Shown one piece after another: positions 27,027 through 36,200 of a DNA stretch of 64,000 nucleotides. Below the pieces are notes generated by a model. It was not told the DNA's origin, ran no database searches, and saw only the letters and a list, made by a program, of their open reading frames with translations. Each line of letters begins with the position of its first letter. Within the stretch, counting starts at the first letter, position 1. Position numbers and translations under genes: made by a program. The stretch comes from Mycolicibacterium hodleri (GTDB taxonomy: Bacteria; Actinomycetota; Actinomycetes; Mycobacteriales; Mycobacteriaceae), in the NCBI RefSeq assembly GCF_006439015.1, contig NZ_RCZG01000006.1:124001-188000 (forward strand), given 5' to 3'.

Positions 27027-28376
27027 GTGAGCATCGACGACGACCGCAAGACGAACACGTACCACTTCGACCGGCACACCCCGGAGTATCGCGAGCAGTT
27101 CGGCAAGATCACCGAAGAGATGCACGCCAAGTGCCCGGTGGCATGGTCGGAGACGTACAACGGGCACTGGGTCGCCGCGGACAGCAAGAACGTCTTCGAA
27201 TTGGCTCGCTGCCCCGTGGTCTCGAACCACCACGACCTCACCGGGGAGACGCCCTATCAGGGCATCACCATCCCCAAGGCGCAACGGGCCACGGTCGTGC
27301 GCGGCGGCATTCTGGAGATGGACGAACCCGAGCACGGCACATACCGCGGCGCGCTCAACCCGTACCTCTCCCCCGCGGCGATCAAGCGGTGGCAACCCTT
27401 CGTCGACGAGGTGGTGCGCGCCTCCCTGGACGACAAGATCGAGTCTGGTCACATCGACTTCGTCGACGACCTCGCCAACATCGTGCCCGCGGTCCTCACG
27501 CTGGCGATGATGGGCATCGAACTCAAGAAATGGCCGGTCTACAGCGAGCCCGCGCATCTTTCGGTGTCCACTCCGGAACACTCACCCGATGCCGCGCGGG
27601 TCGCGGAGATGAGCCGGCAGATGGGCATCGACATGCTCACCACCATGTTCGAGATGAAGGAGAACCCCCGCCCCGGCTTGATCAACGCACTCCTGCAACT
27701 GCGCATCGACGGCGAGCCCGCCCCCGATCTGGAGATCGTAGGCAACCTTGGGCTGATCATCGGTGGCGGCTTCGACACCACGACCGCGCTCACCGCACAT
27801 TCGTTGGAATGGCTCTCGGAGAACACGGACAAGCGGGAATTGCTCAGCCGCGAACGCGACACCCTGCTGGACCCCGCCACCGAGGAGTTCCTGCGCTTCT
27901 ACACGCCCGCCCCCGGTGACGGGCGGACGTTCGCCGAGGACGTCGAGGTCGAGGGTCATCGGTTCAAGGAGGGCGAGCGACTGTGGATCTCCTGGGCGAT
28001 GGCCAACCGCGACCCATCTGTCTTCGAAGACCCCAACCAGATCATTTTGGACCGAAAAGGCAACCGGCACTTCAGCTTTGGCATCGGCGTGCATCGCTGC
28101 GTCGGCTCGAACGTCGCACGCACCGTCTTCAAGTCGATGCTGACCGCGGTCCTGGACCGCATGCCCGACTACGTCTGCGATCCCGAGGGCACCGAGCACT
28201 ACGAGACCATCGGCGTCATCCAGGGCATGAAGCACCTGCCCGCGGACTTCACCCCCGGCAAGCGGGTGGGCCCCGGCCTCGACGAGACGCTGGAGAAGCT
28301 GCAGCGGATCGTCGACGAGCAGCGGTCCGCCCGGCCCATCACCGAGCACAAGGACTCCGTCGTCATCGACTGGTGA
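27027..28376 (+). CDS. Cytochrome P450
   Basis: 449 residues from GTG 27027 with AGGAGAC upstream. I-helix GGGFDTTT at 246-253 has Asp-Thr instead of the usual Glu-Thr acid-alcohol pair. EEFLRFYTP contains ExxR; FSFGIGVHRCVG at 349-360 places the haem Cys at 358. A C-terminal extension of about 40 residues after the last beta strand (KRVGPGLDETLEKLQRIVDE) is charged and helical. Co-transcribed with its ferredoxin and two SDRs. The mix suggests a hydroxylation followed by alcohol oxidation. Convergent with the ACAD at 28396. Confidence 0.95.
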   Translation: MSIDDDRKTNTYHFDRHTPEYREQFGKITEEMHAKCPVAWSETYNGHWVAADSKNVFELARCPVVSNHHDLTGETPYQGITIPKAQRATVVRGGILEMDEPEHGTYRGALNPYLSPAAIKRWQPFVDEVVRASLDDKIESGHIDFVDDLANIVPAVLTLAMMGIELKKWPVYSEPAHLSVSTPEHSPDAARVAEMSRQMGIDMLTTMFEMKENPRPGLINALLQLRIDGEPAPDLEIVGNLGLIIGGGFDTTTALTAHSLEWLSENTDKRELLSRERDTLLDPATEEFLRFYTPAPGDGRTFAEDVEVEGHRFKEGERLWISWAMANRDPSVFEDPNQIILDRKGNRHFSFGIGVHRCVGSNVARTVFKSMLTAVLDRMPDYVCDPEGTEHYETIGVIQGMKHLPADFTPGKRVGPGLDETLEKLQRIVDEQRSARPITEHKDSVVIDW

Positions 28377-28395
28377 CGCCCCCTTGCCCCCGCGA

Positions 28396-29574
28396 TTACC
28401 TGGGGCGGGGCAGCCCGAGTACCTGCTGGGCGATGATGTTGCGCTGAATCTCCGAGGTCCCACCTGCGATGGTGCCCGAGAAACTGCGCGCAAACCGCTC
28501 GAACCAACTTGCGAAGTAGTGGTCGAGGTTCATGTGCGCGTACGGCCCCGTGGTCGACGGGTGGATCAGTCCCTCGGGCCCGGCCGCGGTCAGGATGTTG
28601 CTCGACGCGTTCATCTCCGCCTCGGACCCGAACAGTTTCAGCACCGAGACCGACGCTACGTCGACTTCACCGCGGGCGGCCTTGGCCAGCGAAATCGATC
28701 CCATCAATCGCAGGGCTTGATAGTCCATCGCGATGGTGGCGTATTGATCTCGCTCCAACGGCGTTGACGGCCGGAAGTCGCCGATCATGTTGTCGATGCG
28801 GTCCGCGAACCCCAGCCACATCATCGTGCGCTCGTGACCGAGTGAGCCGTTGATGACGCCCCACCCTCCGTTGAGCGGGCCGACGAGGTTCTCGACGGGC
28901 ACCTCCACGTCGGTGAAGAAGACCTCGTTGAAGTCCGTGTTGTCCTCACCGCAGAGATCGGCGAAGGGACGACGCACCACACCGGGCAGATCGGTCGGGA
29001 TCAGCAGCGCGCTGATCCCCTTGTGCTTGGGCGCATCCGGGTCGGTCCGCACGAACGTCAGCAGGAAGTCGGCGTCGTGGGCCCCGGAGGTCCACACCTT
29101 CTGCCCGTTCACGACGAACCTGTCGCCGTCCAGAACCGCCCTGGTGCGCAGTGACGCCAGGTCCGAGCCTGCACTCGGCTCGCTCATGCCGAGTGAAGCG
29201 GTCTTCTCACCGCGTAGGACGGGTACCGCCCACTGGTGCTTCTGCTCCTCGGATCCAAACGAAATAAGCGATGCCGCAATGATATTGACGCCCTGCGGGT
29301 TGAACGAATGGTAGATACGTCGCTTGCACAGCTCCTCGAGGTGCACGTACTGCTGCAGTACCGACGCGTTGCGGCCACCGAACTCCGGCGGCTGCGCGGG
29401 GAGCAACCAGCCGTTGTCGAACAGTAGCCGTTGCCAGTCCCTGGCCCACTGCGGCAGGTGCGACACCGACCGCGGACGCTCCAGCGTCTGGTCTGCGGTG
29501 GGCAGGTGCTCGTCGAGAAACGCGACGAACTCGGCACGGAATTCCTCGACGTCGGAATCGAAGGCCAACTGCAT
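28396..29574 (-). CDS. Acyl-CoA dehydrogenase, subunit of a heteromeric enzyme (beta-like)
   Basis: 392 residues from ATG 29574, whose first base is shared with the stop of the upstream ACAD gene (TGATG), so the two are translationally coupled. EPPSAGSD-like MSEPSAGSDLASLRTRA and KVWTSGAHDADF are FAD/substrate motifs; AGGTSEIQRNIIAQQVLGLPR is the standard FAD-binding C-terminus. I see no clear catalytic Glu in the usual GGxG-x2-E context. Paired, unequal ACADs are typical of the alpha2-beta2 enzymes that act on steroid side chains and rings in mycobacteria. Confidence 0.88.
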   Translation of the reverse strand: MQLAFDSDVEEFRAEFVAFLDEHLPTADQTLERPRSVSHLPQWARDWQRLLFDNGWLLPAQPPEFGGRNASVLQQYVHLEELCKRRIYHSFNPQGVNIIAASLISFGSEEQKHQWAVPVLRGEKTASLGMSEPSAGSDLASLRTRAVLDGDRFVVNGQKVWTSGAHDADFLLTFVRTDPDAPKHKGISALLIPTDLPGVVRRPFADLCGEDNTDFNEVFFTDVEVPVENLVGPLNGGWGVINGSLGHERTMMWLGFADRIDNMIGDFRPSTPLERDQYATIAMDYQALRLMGSISLAKAARGEVDVASVSVLKLFGSEAEMNASSNILTAAGPEGLIHPSTTGPYAHMNLDHYFASWFERFARSFSGTIAGGTSEIQRNIIAQQVLGLPRPR

Positions 29575-30566
29575 CAGAAGTCTCCGTACTCTTCGGCGAT
29601 CATCGCGCGGTGTTCGGCGGCGCCCCCGAGCATCAACTCGCCGGCCTTGGCGCGCTTGAGCGCGAACTGCAGGTCGTTCTCCCAGGTGAATCCCATCGCG
29701 CCGAACAACTGGAGACCGTGGCGGAACACCAGCGACTGACACTCCCCTGCCGACGCCTTGGCCATCGCGGCGGCCAGCCGTCGACGAGGGTCGTCGGCTG
29801 CGATCGTCAGGGCGGCGAAATAGGAGAGAGCACGTGCCCGTTCGATCGCGACGTGCATGTCGGCCGCCTTGTGTTGCACGGCCTGAAACGATCCGATGGC
29901 GACGCCGAACTGCTGGCGGCTCTTGACGTGCTCGATGGCCAGGTCGAGGATCTGCTGACACGCCCCGACCATCGTGATCGCCATGCCGGTCAGGGCCAGG
30001 TGACGAGCGCGCTCGGTATCGACGGTGAGCCGGTCGGCATCGGCGACGCGCACCCCGGCGAACGTCACCTCGCCGACATGCAGCACGGGATCGAACACCG
30101 AACTGCGTCGCGTGGTGACCTCGTCCGCGTCGACGACGAACACTCCGGCGGCGGTCACCACGGCGAGACGTTCCGCCCGGTCACCGTCGAGGACATGGCG
30201 CGCCGTGCCGTCCAGAATCCAACCCTCGGCGTCGCGGTGCGCGGTGACCCCCTGGTAGACGGCCGCGCCTGCCTCCTGGGGGTCGAACCGCTCGCCGACG
30301 AGCGGTGCGAACTGCGTCAAGGTGGCGAGGAACGGCGTCGGGTCGGTGGCGCGCCCCAACTCCTCGAGGACGATCGCCAGCTCGACGGCGTTCTCGGGAT
30401 CGGTCAGCTCGGTCCACCCGGCGTCGACGTAGAGCTTCCACAACGGCGAGGCATCGGCGCAGTCCTCGGCGACGCTGCGGACCAGCGACGCTGGGCACTG
30501 CTTGCCAACCGCGTCGCGCACGGTCCCCTGCCATAGGCGCTGATCAGCGTCGAACTCCAACAGCAT
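29574..30566 (-). CDS. Acyl-CoA dehydrogenase, partner subunit (alpha-like)
   Basis: 330 residues if started at ATG 30566, which has TAGGAG nine bases upstream; an ATG at 30599 in the same frame lacks a ribosome site and abuts an operator. SRQQFGVAIGSFQAVQHKAADM is the conserved FadE core, and LFGAMGFTWENDLQFALKRAK holds the likely catalytic Glu. It is shorter than a complete ACAD and lacks the AGGTxEI end, which its partner supplies. First gene of the minus-strand pair, controlled by the promoter region at 30567-30816. Confidence 0.88.
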   Translation of the reverse strand: MLLEFDADQRLWQGTVRDAVGKQCPASLVRSVAEDCADASPLWKLYVDAGWTELTDPENAVELAIVLEELGRATDPTPFLATLTQFAPLVGERFDPQEAGAAVYQGVTAHRDAEGWILDGTARHVLDGDRAERLAVVTAAGVFVVDADEVTTRRSSVFDPVLHVGEVTFAGVRVADADRLTVDTERARHLALTGMAITMVGACQQILDLAIEHVKSRQQFGVAIGSFQAVQHKAADMHVAIERARALSYFAALTIAADDPRRRLAAAMAKASAGECQSLVFRHGLQLFGAMGFTWENDLQFALKRAKAGELMLGGAAEHRAMIAEEYGDF

Positions 30567-30599
30567 GCCGCCGTCTCCTACCTGGTCGTCGGGCTTCAT

Positions 30600-30614
30600 G
30601 AGAATAGCATTCTC
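30600..30614. promoter_or_regulatory. Perfect 6-3-6 operator GAGAAT-AGC-ATTCTC
   Basis: A perfect inverted repeat 33 bases upstream of the ACAD start (30566, minus) and about 200 bases before the amidohydrolase start (30817, plus). Identical half-sites occur at 59351-59365, more than 28 kb away, in another catabolic promoter. Confidence 0.7.
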
Positions 30615-30722
30615 GTTAGTGGATCAACGGTTCTCCCCAAACTCGTACGCCGTTCCACGACCACGCCGCCGTGCGACTGACCAGCACACACTCTCACCAG
30701 CGCCGATCTAAGTGAACCGATG

Positions 30723-30737
30723 GAGAACATTATTCTT
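30723..30737. promoter_or_regulatory. 6-3-6 inverted repeat, degenerate copy
   Basis: GAGAAC-ATT-ATTCTT, 79 bases upstream of the amidohydrolase start at 30817. Five of six left and five of six right positions match the perfect sites. With 30600-30614 it gives two sites in this divergent promoter. Confidence 0.55.
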
Positions 30738-30816
30738 GCGAATGAAGAACAAGGATCTACACTAAGGGTGAGTCCGGCGGCTATCGCCCGGCCGCTCACA
30801 CGAAGGACGGATCTCG

Positions 30817-31926
30817 GTGAAGGAACTGCACGACGGCGCCAGTGGCACCGTGCGTACCCCGGTCATCGACGCCAGCGTGCACATCTTCTGCCAGTCCAAC
30901 CAGGACCTGCGTCAGAACTTCATGCAGGAACCGTTTCGCAGCCGTGGCTTCCCCGACTACGAGATGGACTGGTACGGCGCACCCGGCGGCGAGTACGTGA
31001 AGGGCAGCAAAGGGCCCAATCGGCAGTACCCGGGCTCGGACCCCGAACTGGTGGCCGAGGAACTCTTCGATCGGCGCGGCGTCGACATCGCGATCCTGCA
31101 CCCCATGACCCGCGGCATCATGCCCGACCGGCATCTCGGCACGGCGATCGCCGCCGCGCACAACGCCATGATGGAGACACGCTGGCTCGACGGCGAGTTC
31201 GGCGATCGGTTCCGCGGCACCATCCGGGTCAACCCCGACGACGTCGCCGGCGCCCTGCGCGAGATCGCGAAGTACAAGGACCACCCACGCGTGGTGCAGA
31301 TCGGCATCCCGCTCCAATCGCGTGAGCTATACGGCAAACCACAGTTCTGGCCGCTGTGGGAAGCCGCCGCGGCCGCCAATCTCCCGGTAGCCGTACACAT
31401 CGAAGTCGGTGCCGGAATCGCCTTTCCCCCAACACCTTCGGGCAAGACTCGAACCTACGAGCAGTATCTGTCGTTCATGTCACTGAACTACCTGTATCAC
31501 CTGATGAACATGATTGCCGAAGGCGTCTTCGAGCGGACCCCCGACGTGAAGTTCGTCTTCGCCGACGGCGCCGCGGACATGCTGACGCCGTTCATGTGGC
31601 GGATGGACTGCTTCGGCCGACCACACCTCGAACAGACCCCGTGGGCCCCGAAGATGCCCAGCGACTACCTGCCAGGACACGTCTACTTCGTCCAGGGCAG
31701 CCTCGATGGACCCGGCGACACCGAATTTGCGGGCGAGTGGGCCGGCTTCACCGGCAAGGACGACATGACGATGTTCGGGTCGAGTTACCCGCACTGGGAC
31801 AGCGCCGAGCTCGAAGTTCCCGGCAGCTACAGCGCCGAACAGCGCGACAAGCTCTGCTGGCGGAACGCCGCCGAACTGTACGACATAAGAAGTCCAGCCA
31901 TTCCGTCCGTAGTTGTTGCACAGTAG
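30817..31926 (+). CDS. Amidohydrolase_2 family protein with altered metal site
   Basis: 369 residues from GTG 30817 (AAGGACGGA upstream). The fold is the TIM-barrel amidohydrolase_2 family: VIDASVHIF early, IGIPLQSRELYGKPQFWPLW, VAVHIEVGAG, and MWRMDCFG. Two conserved metal positions look changed. The first motif is D-x3-H rather than D-x-D-x-H, and the usual SDYPH near the end reads SSYPHW, so the metal-binding Asp is Ser. It may be an inactive partner of the next gene's product, 21 bases downstream, or use a different chemistry. Family members include decarboxylases and ring hydrolases. Confidence 0.85.
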   Translation: MKELHDGASGTVRTPVIDASVHIFCQSNQDLRQNFMQEPFRSRGFPDYEMDWYGAPGGEYVKGSKGPNRQYPGSDPELVAEELFDRRGVDIAILHPMTRGIMPDRHLGTAIAAAHNAMMETRWLDGEFGDRFRGTIRVNPDDVAGALREIAKYKDHPRVVQIGIPLQSRELYGKPQFWPLWEAAAAANLPVAVHIEVGAGIAFPPTPSGKTRTYEQYLSFMSLNYLYHLMNMIAEGVFERTPDVKFVFADGAADMLTPFMWRMDCFGRPHLEQTPWAPKMPSDYLPGHVYFVQGSLDGPGDTEFAGEWAGFTGKDDMTMFGSSYPHWDSAELEVPGSYSAEQRDKLCWRNAAELYDIRSPAIPSVVVAQ

Positions 31927-31947
31927 AGGGACGGCGAGGAGGCCAAC

Positions 31948-33090
31948 ATGACAGTTACAGCCAACCCACGAGTGCCCGCCAAGGAGCGCATCGCGGTGCG
32001 GTGCGTCGACTCCGACGTGCACCCCATGCCACGCCGAGGCGCGCTGGTGGAATACATCCCGGAGCCGTGGCGCAGCAAGTACTTCACCAATCACGCCGTC
32101 GGCGACCAGATCTACTACGACGCCCCCGACTACGCGCACTCCTACGCCATGCGGCTCGACAGTTTTCCGCCGGACGGCGAATTCGCCTGCAGCGACCCGG
32201 ACATGGCGACGCGACAGCTGATCATGGAGGCCGGCTCGGACATCGCCATCCTGGAACCCACCCACGGTGAGTCACGGCTGGCCGAGGCGACGCAGGCCTA
32301 CAGCATCGCCACCAACTCCTGGCTCGCCGACAACTGGTTGGACGGTCACAACAACTGGCACGAGCGGTGGCGCGGATCCATCTGCATCGCGATCGAGGAT
32401 CCGGTCGGTGCGGTGCGGGAGATCGAGAAGTGGGCCGAGCACCCGTACATGTCACAGATCCTCATCAAGGCCGAGCCGCGCCCCTCGTGGGGCGACCCGA
32501 TGTACGACCCGATCTGGGCGGCGGCCACCAAGTACGACATGCCGGTCAGCTGCCACCTGTCCCGCGGCGTCTACGAAACGCTGCCGATCCCGCCGGTCGG
32601 CCTGCCGAGCTACAACCACGACTTCATGGTCACCTACTCGCTCTTGGCGGCGAATCAGGTGATGAGCCTCATCTTCGACGGCACGTTCGACCGCCACCCC
32701 ACCTTGAAGATCGTGTTCATCGAACACGCCTTCAGCTGGATCCTGCCGCTGATGTGGCGGATGGACGCCATCTACGCAAAGCGCAAGTCGTGGATGGACA
32801 TCACGCGCAAACCGTCGGAGTACGTCAAGAGCAACATCAAGTTCACCACGCAGCCGCTGGACTACCCCGAGGACAAGACGGAGCTCTCGCGCGCCTTCGA
32901 ATGGATGGAGTGCGACAAAATCTTGCTCTACTCCTCGGACTACCCGCACTGGACGTTCGACGATCCGCGCTGGCTGGTCAAGCACCTGCCGGAGCATGCG
33001 CGCGAAGCCATCATGTTTCGCAACGGCATCGAGCTCTACAAGGTTCCGGACACCGTCCCGGTCCTCGAGGGCCAGGTCCGGGTCTTCTAG
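31948..33090 (+). CDS. Amidohydrolase_2 family protein (metal-dependent hydrolase/decarboxylase)
   Basis: 380 residues. CVDSDVHPMPRRG gives the DxDxH metal motif, VSCHLSRG a further His, FIEHAFSWILPLMWRMD a conserved helix, and YSSDYPHWTFDDP the catalytic SDYPH. All ligands are intact, in contrast to the paralogue just upstream. Members hydrolyse C-C or C-N bonds or decarboxylate aromatic acids. Ribosome site GAGGAGG precedes the ATG; the Rieske gene begins three bases after the stop, so the genes are in one operon. Confidence 0.9.
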   Translation: MTVTANPRVPAKERIAVRCVDSDVHPMPRRGALVEYIPEPWRSKYFTNHAVGDQIYYDAPDYAHSYAMRLDSFPPDGEFACSDPDMATRQLIMEAGSDIAILEPTHGESRLAEATQAYSIATNSWLADNWLDGHNNWHERWRGSICIAIEDPVGAVREIEKWAEHPYMSQILIKAEPRPSWGDPMYDPIWAAATKYDMPVSCHLSRGVYETLPIPPVGLPSYNHDFMVTYSLLAANQVMSLIFDGTFDRHPTLKIVFIEHAFSWILPLMWRMDAIYAKRKSWMDITRKPSEYVKSNIKFTTQPLDYPEDKTELSRAFEWMECDKILLYSSDYPHWTFDDPRWLVKHLPEHAREAIMFRNGIELYKVPDTVPVLEGQVRVF

Positions 33091-33093
33091 CAC

Positions 33094-33483
33094 ATGACCG
33101 AACCGAAGACGCCCCGGCTCGCACAGGGCCGGGAGCACGTCGTCGCCACCGTGGACGAAATCCCGCCCGGGACACACAAACTGGTGCCGATCGGTCGGCA
33201 CGGCGTCGGTGTCTACAATGTCGACGGCACCTTCTACGCGATCGCGAACTATTGCCCGCACGAGGGTGGGCCGTTGTGTTCGGGCAGGGCCCGTGGGCGC
33301 AACGTCGTCGACGAGAGCGTACCCGGCGACGCGGTGATGGTGCGTGACATGGAGTTCATCTTCTGCCCCTGGCACCAATGGGGTTTCGAGCTCGCGACCG
33401 GGACCACCGCGGTCAAGCCGGAGTGGAGTATCCGCACTTATCCAGTCCGGGTCGTCGGCGACGACATCCTGGTACAGGCCTGA
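33094..33483 (+). CDS. Rieske [2Fe-2S] ferredoxin-like protein
   Basis: 129 residues: NYCPHEGGPLCSG and IFCPWHQWGFEL give the C-x-H...C-x2-H cluster motif, with an extra insertion (ARGRNVVDESVPGDAVMVRDM) between the halves. No signal peptide or oxygenase domain, so a stand-alone electron carrier. It sits in an operon with two amidohydrolases and an alpha/beta hydrolase. Its partner oxygenase could be one of the Rieske oxygenases at 43319 or 59939; that link is inference. Confidence 0.9.
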   Translation: MTEPKTPRLAQGREHVVATVDEIPPGTHKLVPIGRHGVGVYNVDGTFYAIANYCPHEGGPLCSGRARGRNVVDESVPGDAVMVRDMEFIFCPWHQWGFELATGTTAVKPEWSIRTYPVRVVGDDILVQA

Positions 33484-33497
33484 CGACCGGAGCAAGG

Positions 33498-34370
33498 TTG
33501 ACTGTCGAACAGATCGAGATCAACGGCGGTAACGTCGTCTACGAAATTTTGGGCGAGACAGGCGAATTCATCGCCCTTACCCCGGGCGGCCGGTTCAGCA
33601 AGGACATCCCGGGACTGCGCCCGCTGGCGGACGCACTGGTCGCCGGCGGATACCGGGTTCTGCTCTGGGACCGACCCAACTGCGGCGCGTCGGACGTGCA
33701 GTTCTACGGCTACAGCGAATCCCACATGCGCGCCGAGACCCTGATGCGGCTGATCACGAAGCTGGACGTCGGCCCGTGCATCATCGCGGGCGGCTCTGGC
33801 GGGGCGCGCGATTCGATACTCACGACGATTCTCTACCCCGAATTGGTGACGAAACTGGTGGTGTGGAACATCGTCGGCGGGGTGTACGGATCGTTCGTGT
33901 TGGGCGGGCACTACATCGTGCCGAGCATCCTCGCAGTCCGCGGGGCCGGCATCGATGGTCTGCTCCACGTCGGCGAGTGGAAGGAACGCATCGCCGCGAA
34001 TCCCGCCAACGAGGCGCGGTTCCGTGCTCTGGACGCCGACGAGTTCCTCAAGGTGATGCTGAGGTGGTTGAACGCCTTCGTGTCCAAGCCGGGCCAGACC
34101 ATCCCCGGTGTCGAGGACGGACTCTTCGGCGACATCAAGGTGCCGACACTCATCATCCGCGGTGGCGAGAACGACTGGGACCATCCCAAGCGCACCTCAT
34201 TGGAGGTGAGCTGCTTGATCAAGGGCTCCGAACTCATCGATCCGCCGTGGCCAGAGGACGCCTGGGAGCGCGCGGGCGAGAAGTTCACCGCCAGTGGAGG
34301 AAAGGACTTCTGCCTGTTCGACACCTGGGTGCAGGCCGCCCCCGCCATCCTCGACTTCCTCGGTCGGTAG
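33498..34370 (+). CDS. Alpha/beta hydrolase
   Basis: 290 residues from TTG 33498, chosen for the GGAGCAAGG just upstream and for its position after the Rieske stop. LLWDRPNCGASD is the typical strand-loop, GGSGGARDS the nucleophile elbow (Ser in G-x-S-x-G), and RGGENDWDHP the acid region. The oxyanion HG motif reads TPGGRF. Could hydrolyse a C-C bond (meta-cleavage type), an ester or a lactone. Last gene of the operon starting at 30817. Confidence 0.85.
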   Translation: MTVEQIEINGGNVVYEILGETGEFIALTPGGRFSKDIPGLRPLADALVAGGYRVLLWDRPNCGASDVQFYGYSESHMRAETLMRLITKLDVGPCIIAGGSGGARDSILTTILYPELVTKLVVWNIVGGVYGSFVLGGHYIVPSILAVRGAGIDGLLHVGEWKERIAANPANEARFRALDADEFLKVMLRWLNAFVSKPGQTIPGVEDGLFGDIKVPTLIIRGGENDWDHPKRTSLEVSCLIKGSELIDPPWPEDAWERAGEKFTASGGKDFCLFDTWVQAAPAILDFLGR

Positions 34371-34388
34371 TCGATGTCTCCCTTGTCG

Positions 34389-34871
34389 TTACGCCACGAC
34401 GATGATGACCTCGCAGTTCAACGAGGCCTCGAGCGCGGTGTGCACCCGACTCTCGGGCACTCGTTCGAGGTCGGCTCTTCGCAGGGTCACCGTGATCACG
34501 TCCCACCCGTCGTTCCCCGCGATCCGGTCGATCTCGCCGCTCAGGCCGAGTCCCGCCAGAACACCCTGCGCGTCGTCATCGGTCCCCCTGCTGACGTAGG
34601 TGAGGACACCTGCGGAGGGTTCGGCTCCGAAGACTCCGAATGCCCTGGCGCACAAATTGACCGCCGTACGCTTCAACTCGTCGGGATCGTCGCCGGCAAG
34701 CAGGATCTCGACCTGGCGGCGGCCGGGTGGCAGAGCCGCGAGATCGGCCGCAACCATGTCGACGCCGAGCTCGTCGACGAGGGTGGAGAGGGTCGTCATG
34801 CCGTCGGTTAGCTGCGCGGGGCCCAACTGCGTCGATGGATCGACGTCGACACGCACCACCGCAGTCCTCAT
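34389..34871 (-). CDS. Conserved hypothetical protein
   Basis: 160 residues from ATG 34871. No recognised domain, signal or membrane segment. Its beginning (RTAVVRVDVDP) and end (SLNCEVIIVVA) look like beta strands of a compact alpha/beta fold. Convergent with the hydrolase and divergent from the NuoF-like gene, with only 36 bases between the starts, so it may share regulation with that gene. Function unknown. Confidence 0.6.
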   Translation of the reverse strand: MRTAVVRVDVDPSTQLGPAQLTDGMTTLSTLVDELGVDMVAADLAALPPGRRQVEILLAGDDPDELKRTAVNLCARAFGVFGAEPSAGVLTYVSRGTDDDAQGVLAGLGLSGEIDRIAGNDGWDVITVTLRRADLERVPESRVHTALEASLNCEVIIVVA

Positions 34872-34907
34872 GTCGCCCAGCCTATCCGCGTCCCGAGAGG
34901 TGCAGCC

Positions 34908-36200
34908 ATGACCGCCGGCGTTTCCCGAGTCGCGGACACGATCGCCGTGGCGGCGTGGCGTGAGACCGCTCCTCGCCTGCTGCGAACGACACCCGGCACG
35001 GAGGATTACGCCGAGTACGTCGAGAGCGGTGGCTACCAACCCCTCGACGACGCGGACCGGCTTTTAGAGGAAATAGATCGCAGCGGTGTGCTCGGCCGCG
35101 GCGGCGCCGCCTTCCCACTCGCCCTTAAGCTGCGCACCGTCCGTGATGCGGGCCGCCGGAAAGGCCCGACAGTGGTTCTGGCCAACGGCGAAGAGGGCGA
35201 ACCGGCTTCGATGAAGGACAGGTGGCTGCTGCGCAATCGCCCGCACCTGGTGCTGGACGGACTCCGGTTGGCGGCGAAGATCGTCGAGGCCGAACGGGCC
35301 TACGTCTACGTCTCCGACCCCGTTGCCGCTGAGGCAGTCGATACTGCGGTGAAGGCCGGCGACTTCGACATCCCCATCACCGTCGTCACGGTCGACGGTG
35401 GCTACGTTGCCGGTGAGGAGACTGCCGCCGTGCAGGCCGTCAACGGCGGGCCTGCCAAGCCGACCGACAAGCCGCCACGACCGTTCGAACAGGGCGTGGG
35501 TGGCCACCCAACGCTGGTGAGCAACGTCGAGACCCTGGCCAATCTGCCCCTCGTCCTGCGTCACGGCGCCGACGCCTACCGATCGGTGGGCACGTCCGCC
35601 TCACCCGGCACGTTCCTCGCCACCTTCACCGGTGCGGGTCGCCCGCCGGTGCTCTACGAACTCCCCTACGGCGTGGCCTTCGCGGATCTCCTTGCCCAGC
35701 ACGGCGTTTCTCGCGACGAGTTGGTCGGCGTCCTCATGGGCGGCTACTTCGCAGGCCTCCTCAACAGCAGCGTGCTCGACACCACTCTGGACCACGAGAC
35801 CATACGCGGTCTCGGCAGCGGACTCGGTTGCGGCGCGGTGGCCCTCATCACCGACGACTGTCCGGTCGCGGTGGCCGCTGCCGTCTTGGCGTACTTCGAC
35901 CGCGAGAACGCGAACCAGTGCGGGTCCTGCTTCAACGGCACCGCGGCGATGTCGGCCGTCACGACCGCATTGCGCGACGGCAAGGCCACCCCCGAGGATC
36001 TCGTACGCCTCGAGCGCTGGTCGGTGGTACTCCGCGGCCGCGGAGCTTGCGCGACTCTGGATGCGGCCACCAACGTGGCAGCGACACTGCTGCAACAGTT
36101 TCCACAGCTCGTCGCCAGGCATGTCGACGGCGACTGCGACGCGTGCCGCACCGACGCCTACGGCGCGCTGCGCCCCTACGAGGTGGAGGCCCTGTCATGA
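34908..36200 (+). CDS. NuoF-like NADH:flavin oxidoreductase (stand-alone, candidate ferredoxin reductase)
   Basis: 430 residues. GRGGAAFPLALK near 63 and ANGEEGEPASMKDR near 91 are the NADH/FMN-binding motifs of the complex I 51-kDa subunit. VSNVETLANLP is also characteristic. The C-terminal iron-sulfur domain is unusual: Cys338 and Cys341 (QCGSCFNGT) and Cys381 (GACATLD) are present, but the third Cys of the C-x2-C-x2-C run is Gly. An extra C-x2-C (DGDCDACRT) follows. No other nuo gene is near. The stop overlaps the start of a ferredoxin gene (ATGA), so it probably reduces that ferredoxin from NADH, feeding a P450 or Rieske enzyme. That role is inference. Confidence 0.85.
   Translation: MTAGVSRVADTIAVAAWRETAPRLLRTTPGTEDYAEYVESGGYQPLDDADRLLEEIDRSGVLGRGGAAFPLALKLRTVRDAGRRKGPTVVLANGEEGEPASMKDRWLLRNRPHLVLDGLRLAAKIVEAERAYVYVSDPVAAEAVDTAVKAGDFDIPITVVTVDGGYVAGEETAAVQAVNGGPAKPTDKPPRPFEQGVGGHPTLVSNVETLANLPLVLRHGADAYRSVGTSASPGTFLATFTGAGRPPVLYELPYGVAFADLLAQHGVSRDELVGVLMGGYFAGLLNSSVLDTTLDHETIRGLGSGLGCGAVALITDDCPVAVAAAVLAYFDRENANQCGSCFNGTAAMSAVTTALRDGKATPEDLVRLERWSVVLRGRGACATLDAATNVAATLLQQFPQLVARHVDGDCDACRTDAYGALRPYEVEALS

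Noticed and set aside
28385..28412. TGCCCC ... GGGGCA hairpin at the P450/ACAD convergence
   Set aside because: Overlaps the end of the ACAD coding region and lacks a T-run; not strong enough to call a terminator.
30567..30599. Upstream ATG at 30599 as start of the alpha-like ACAD
   Set aside because: No ribosome site and it abuts the operator; ATG 30566 has TAGGAG at good spacing.
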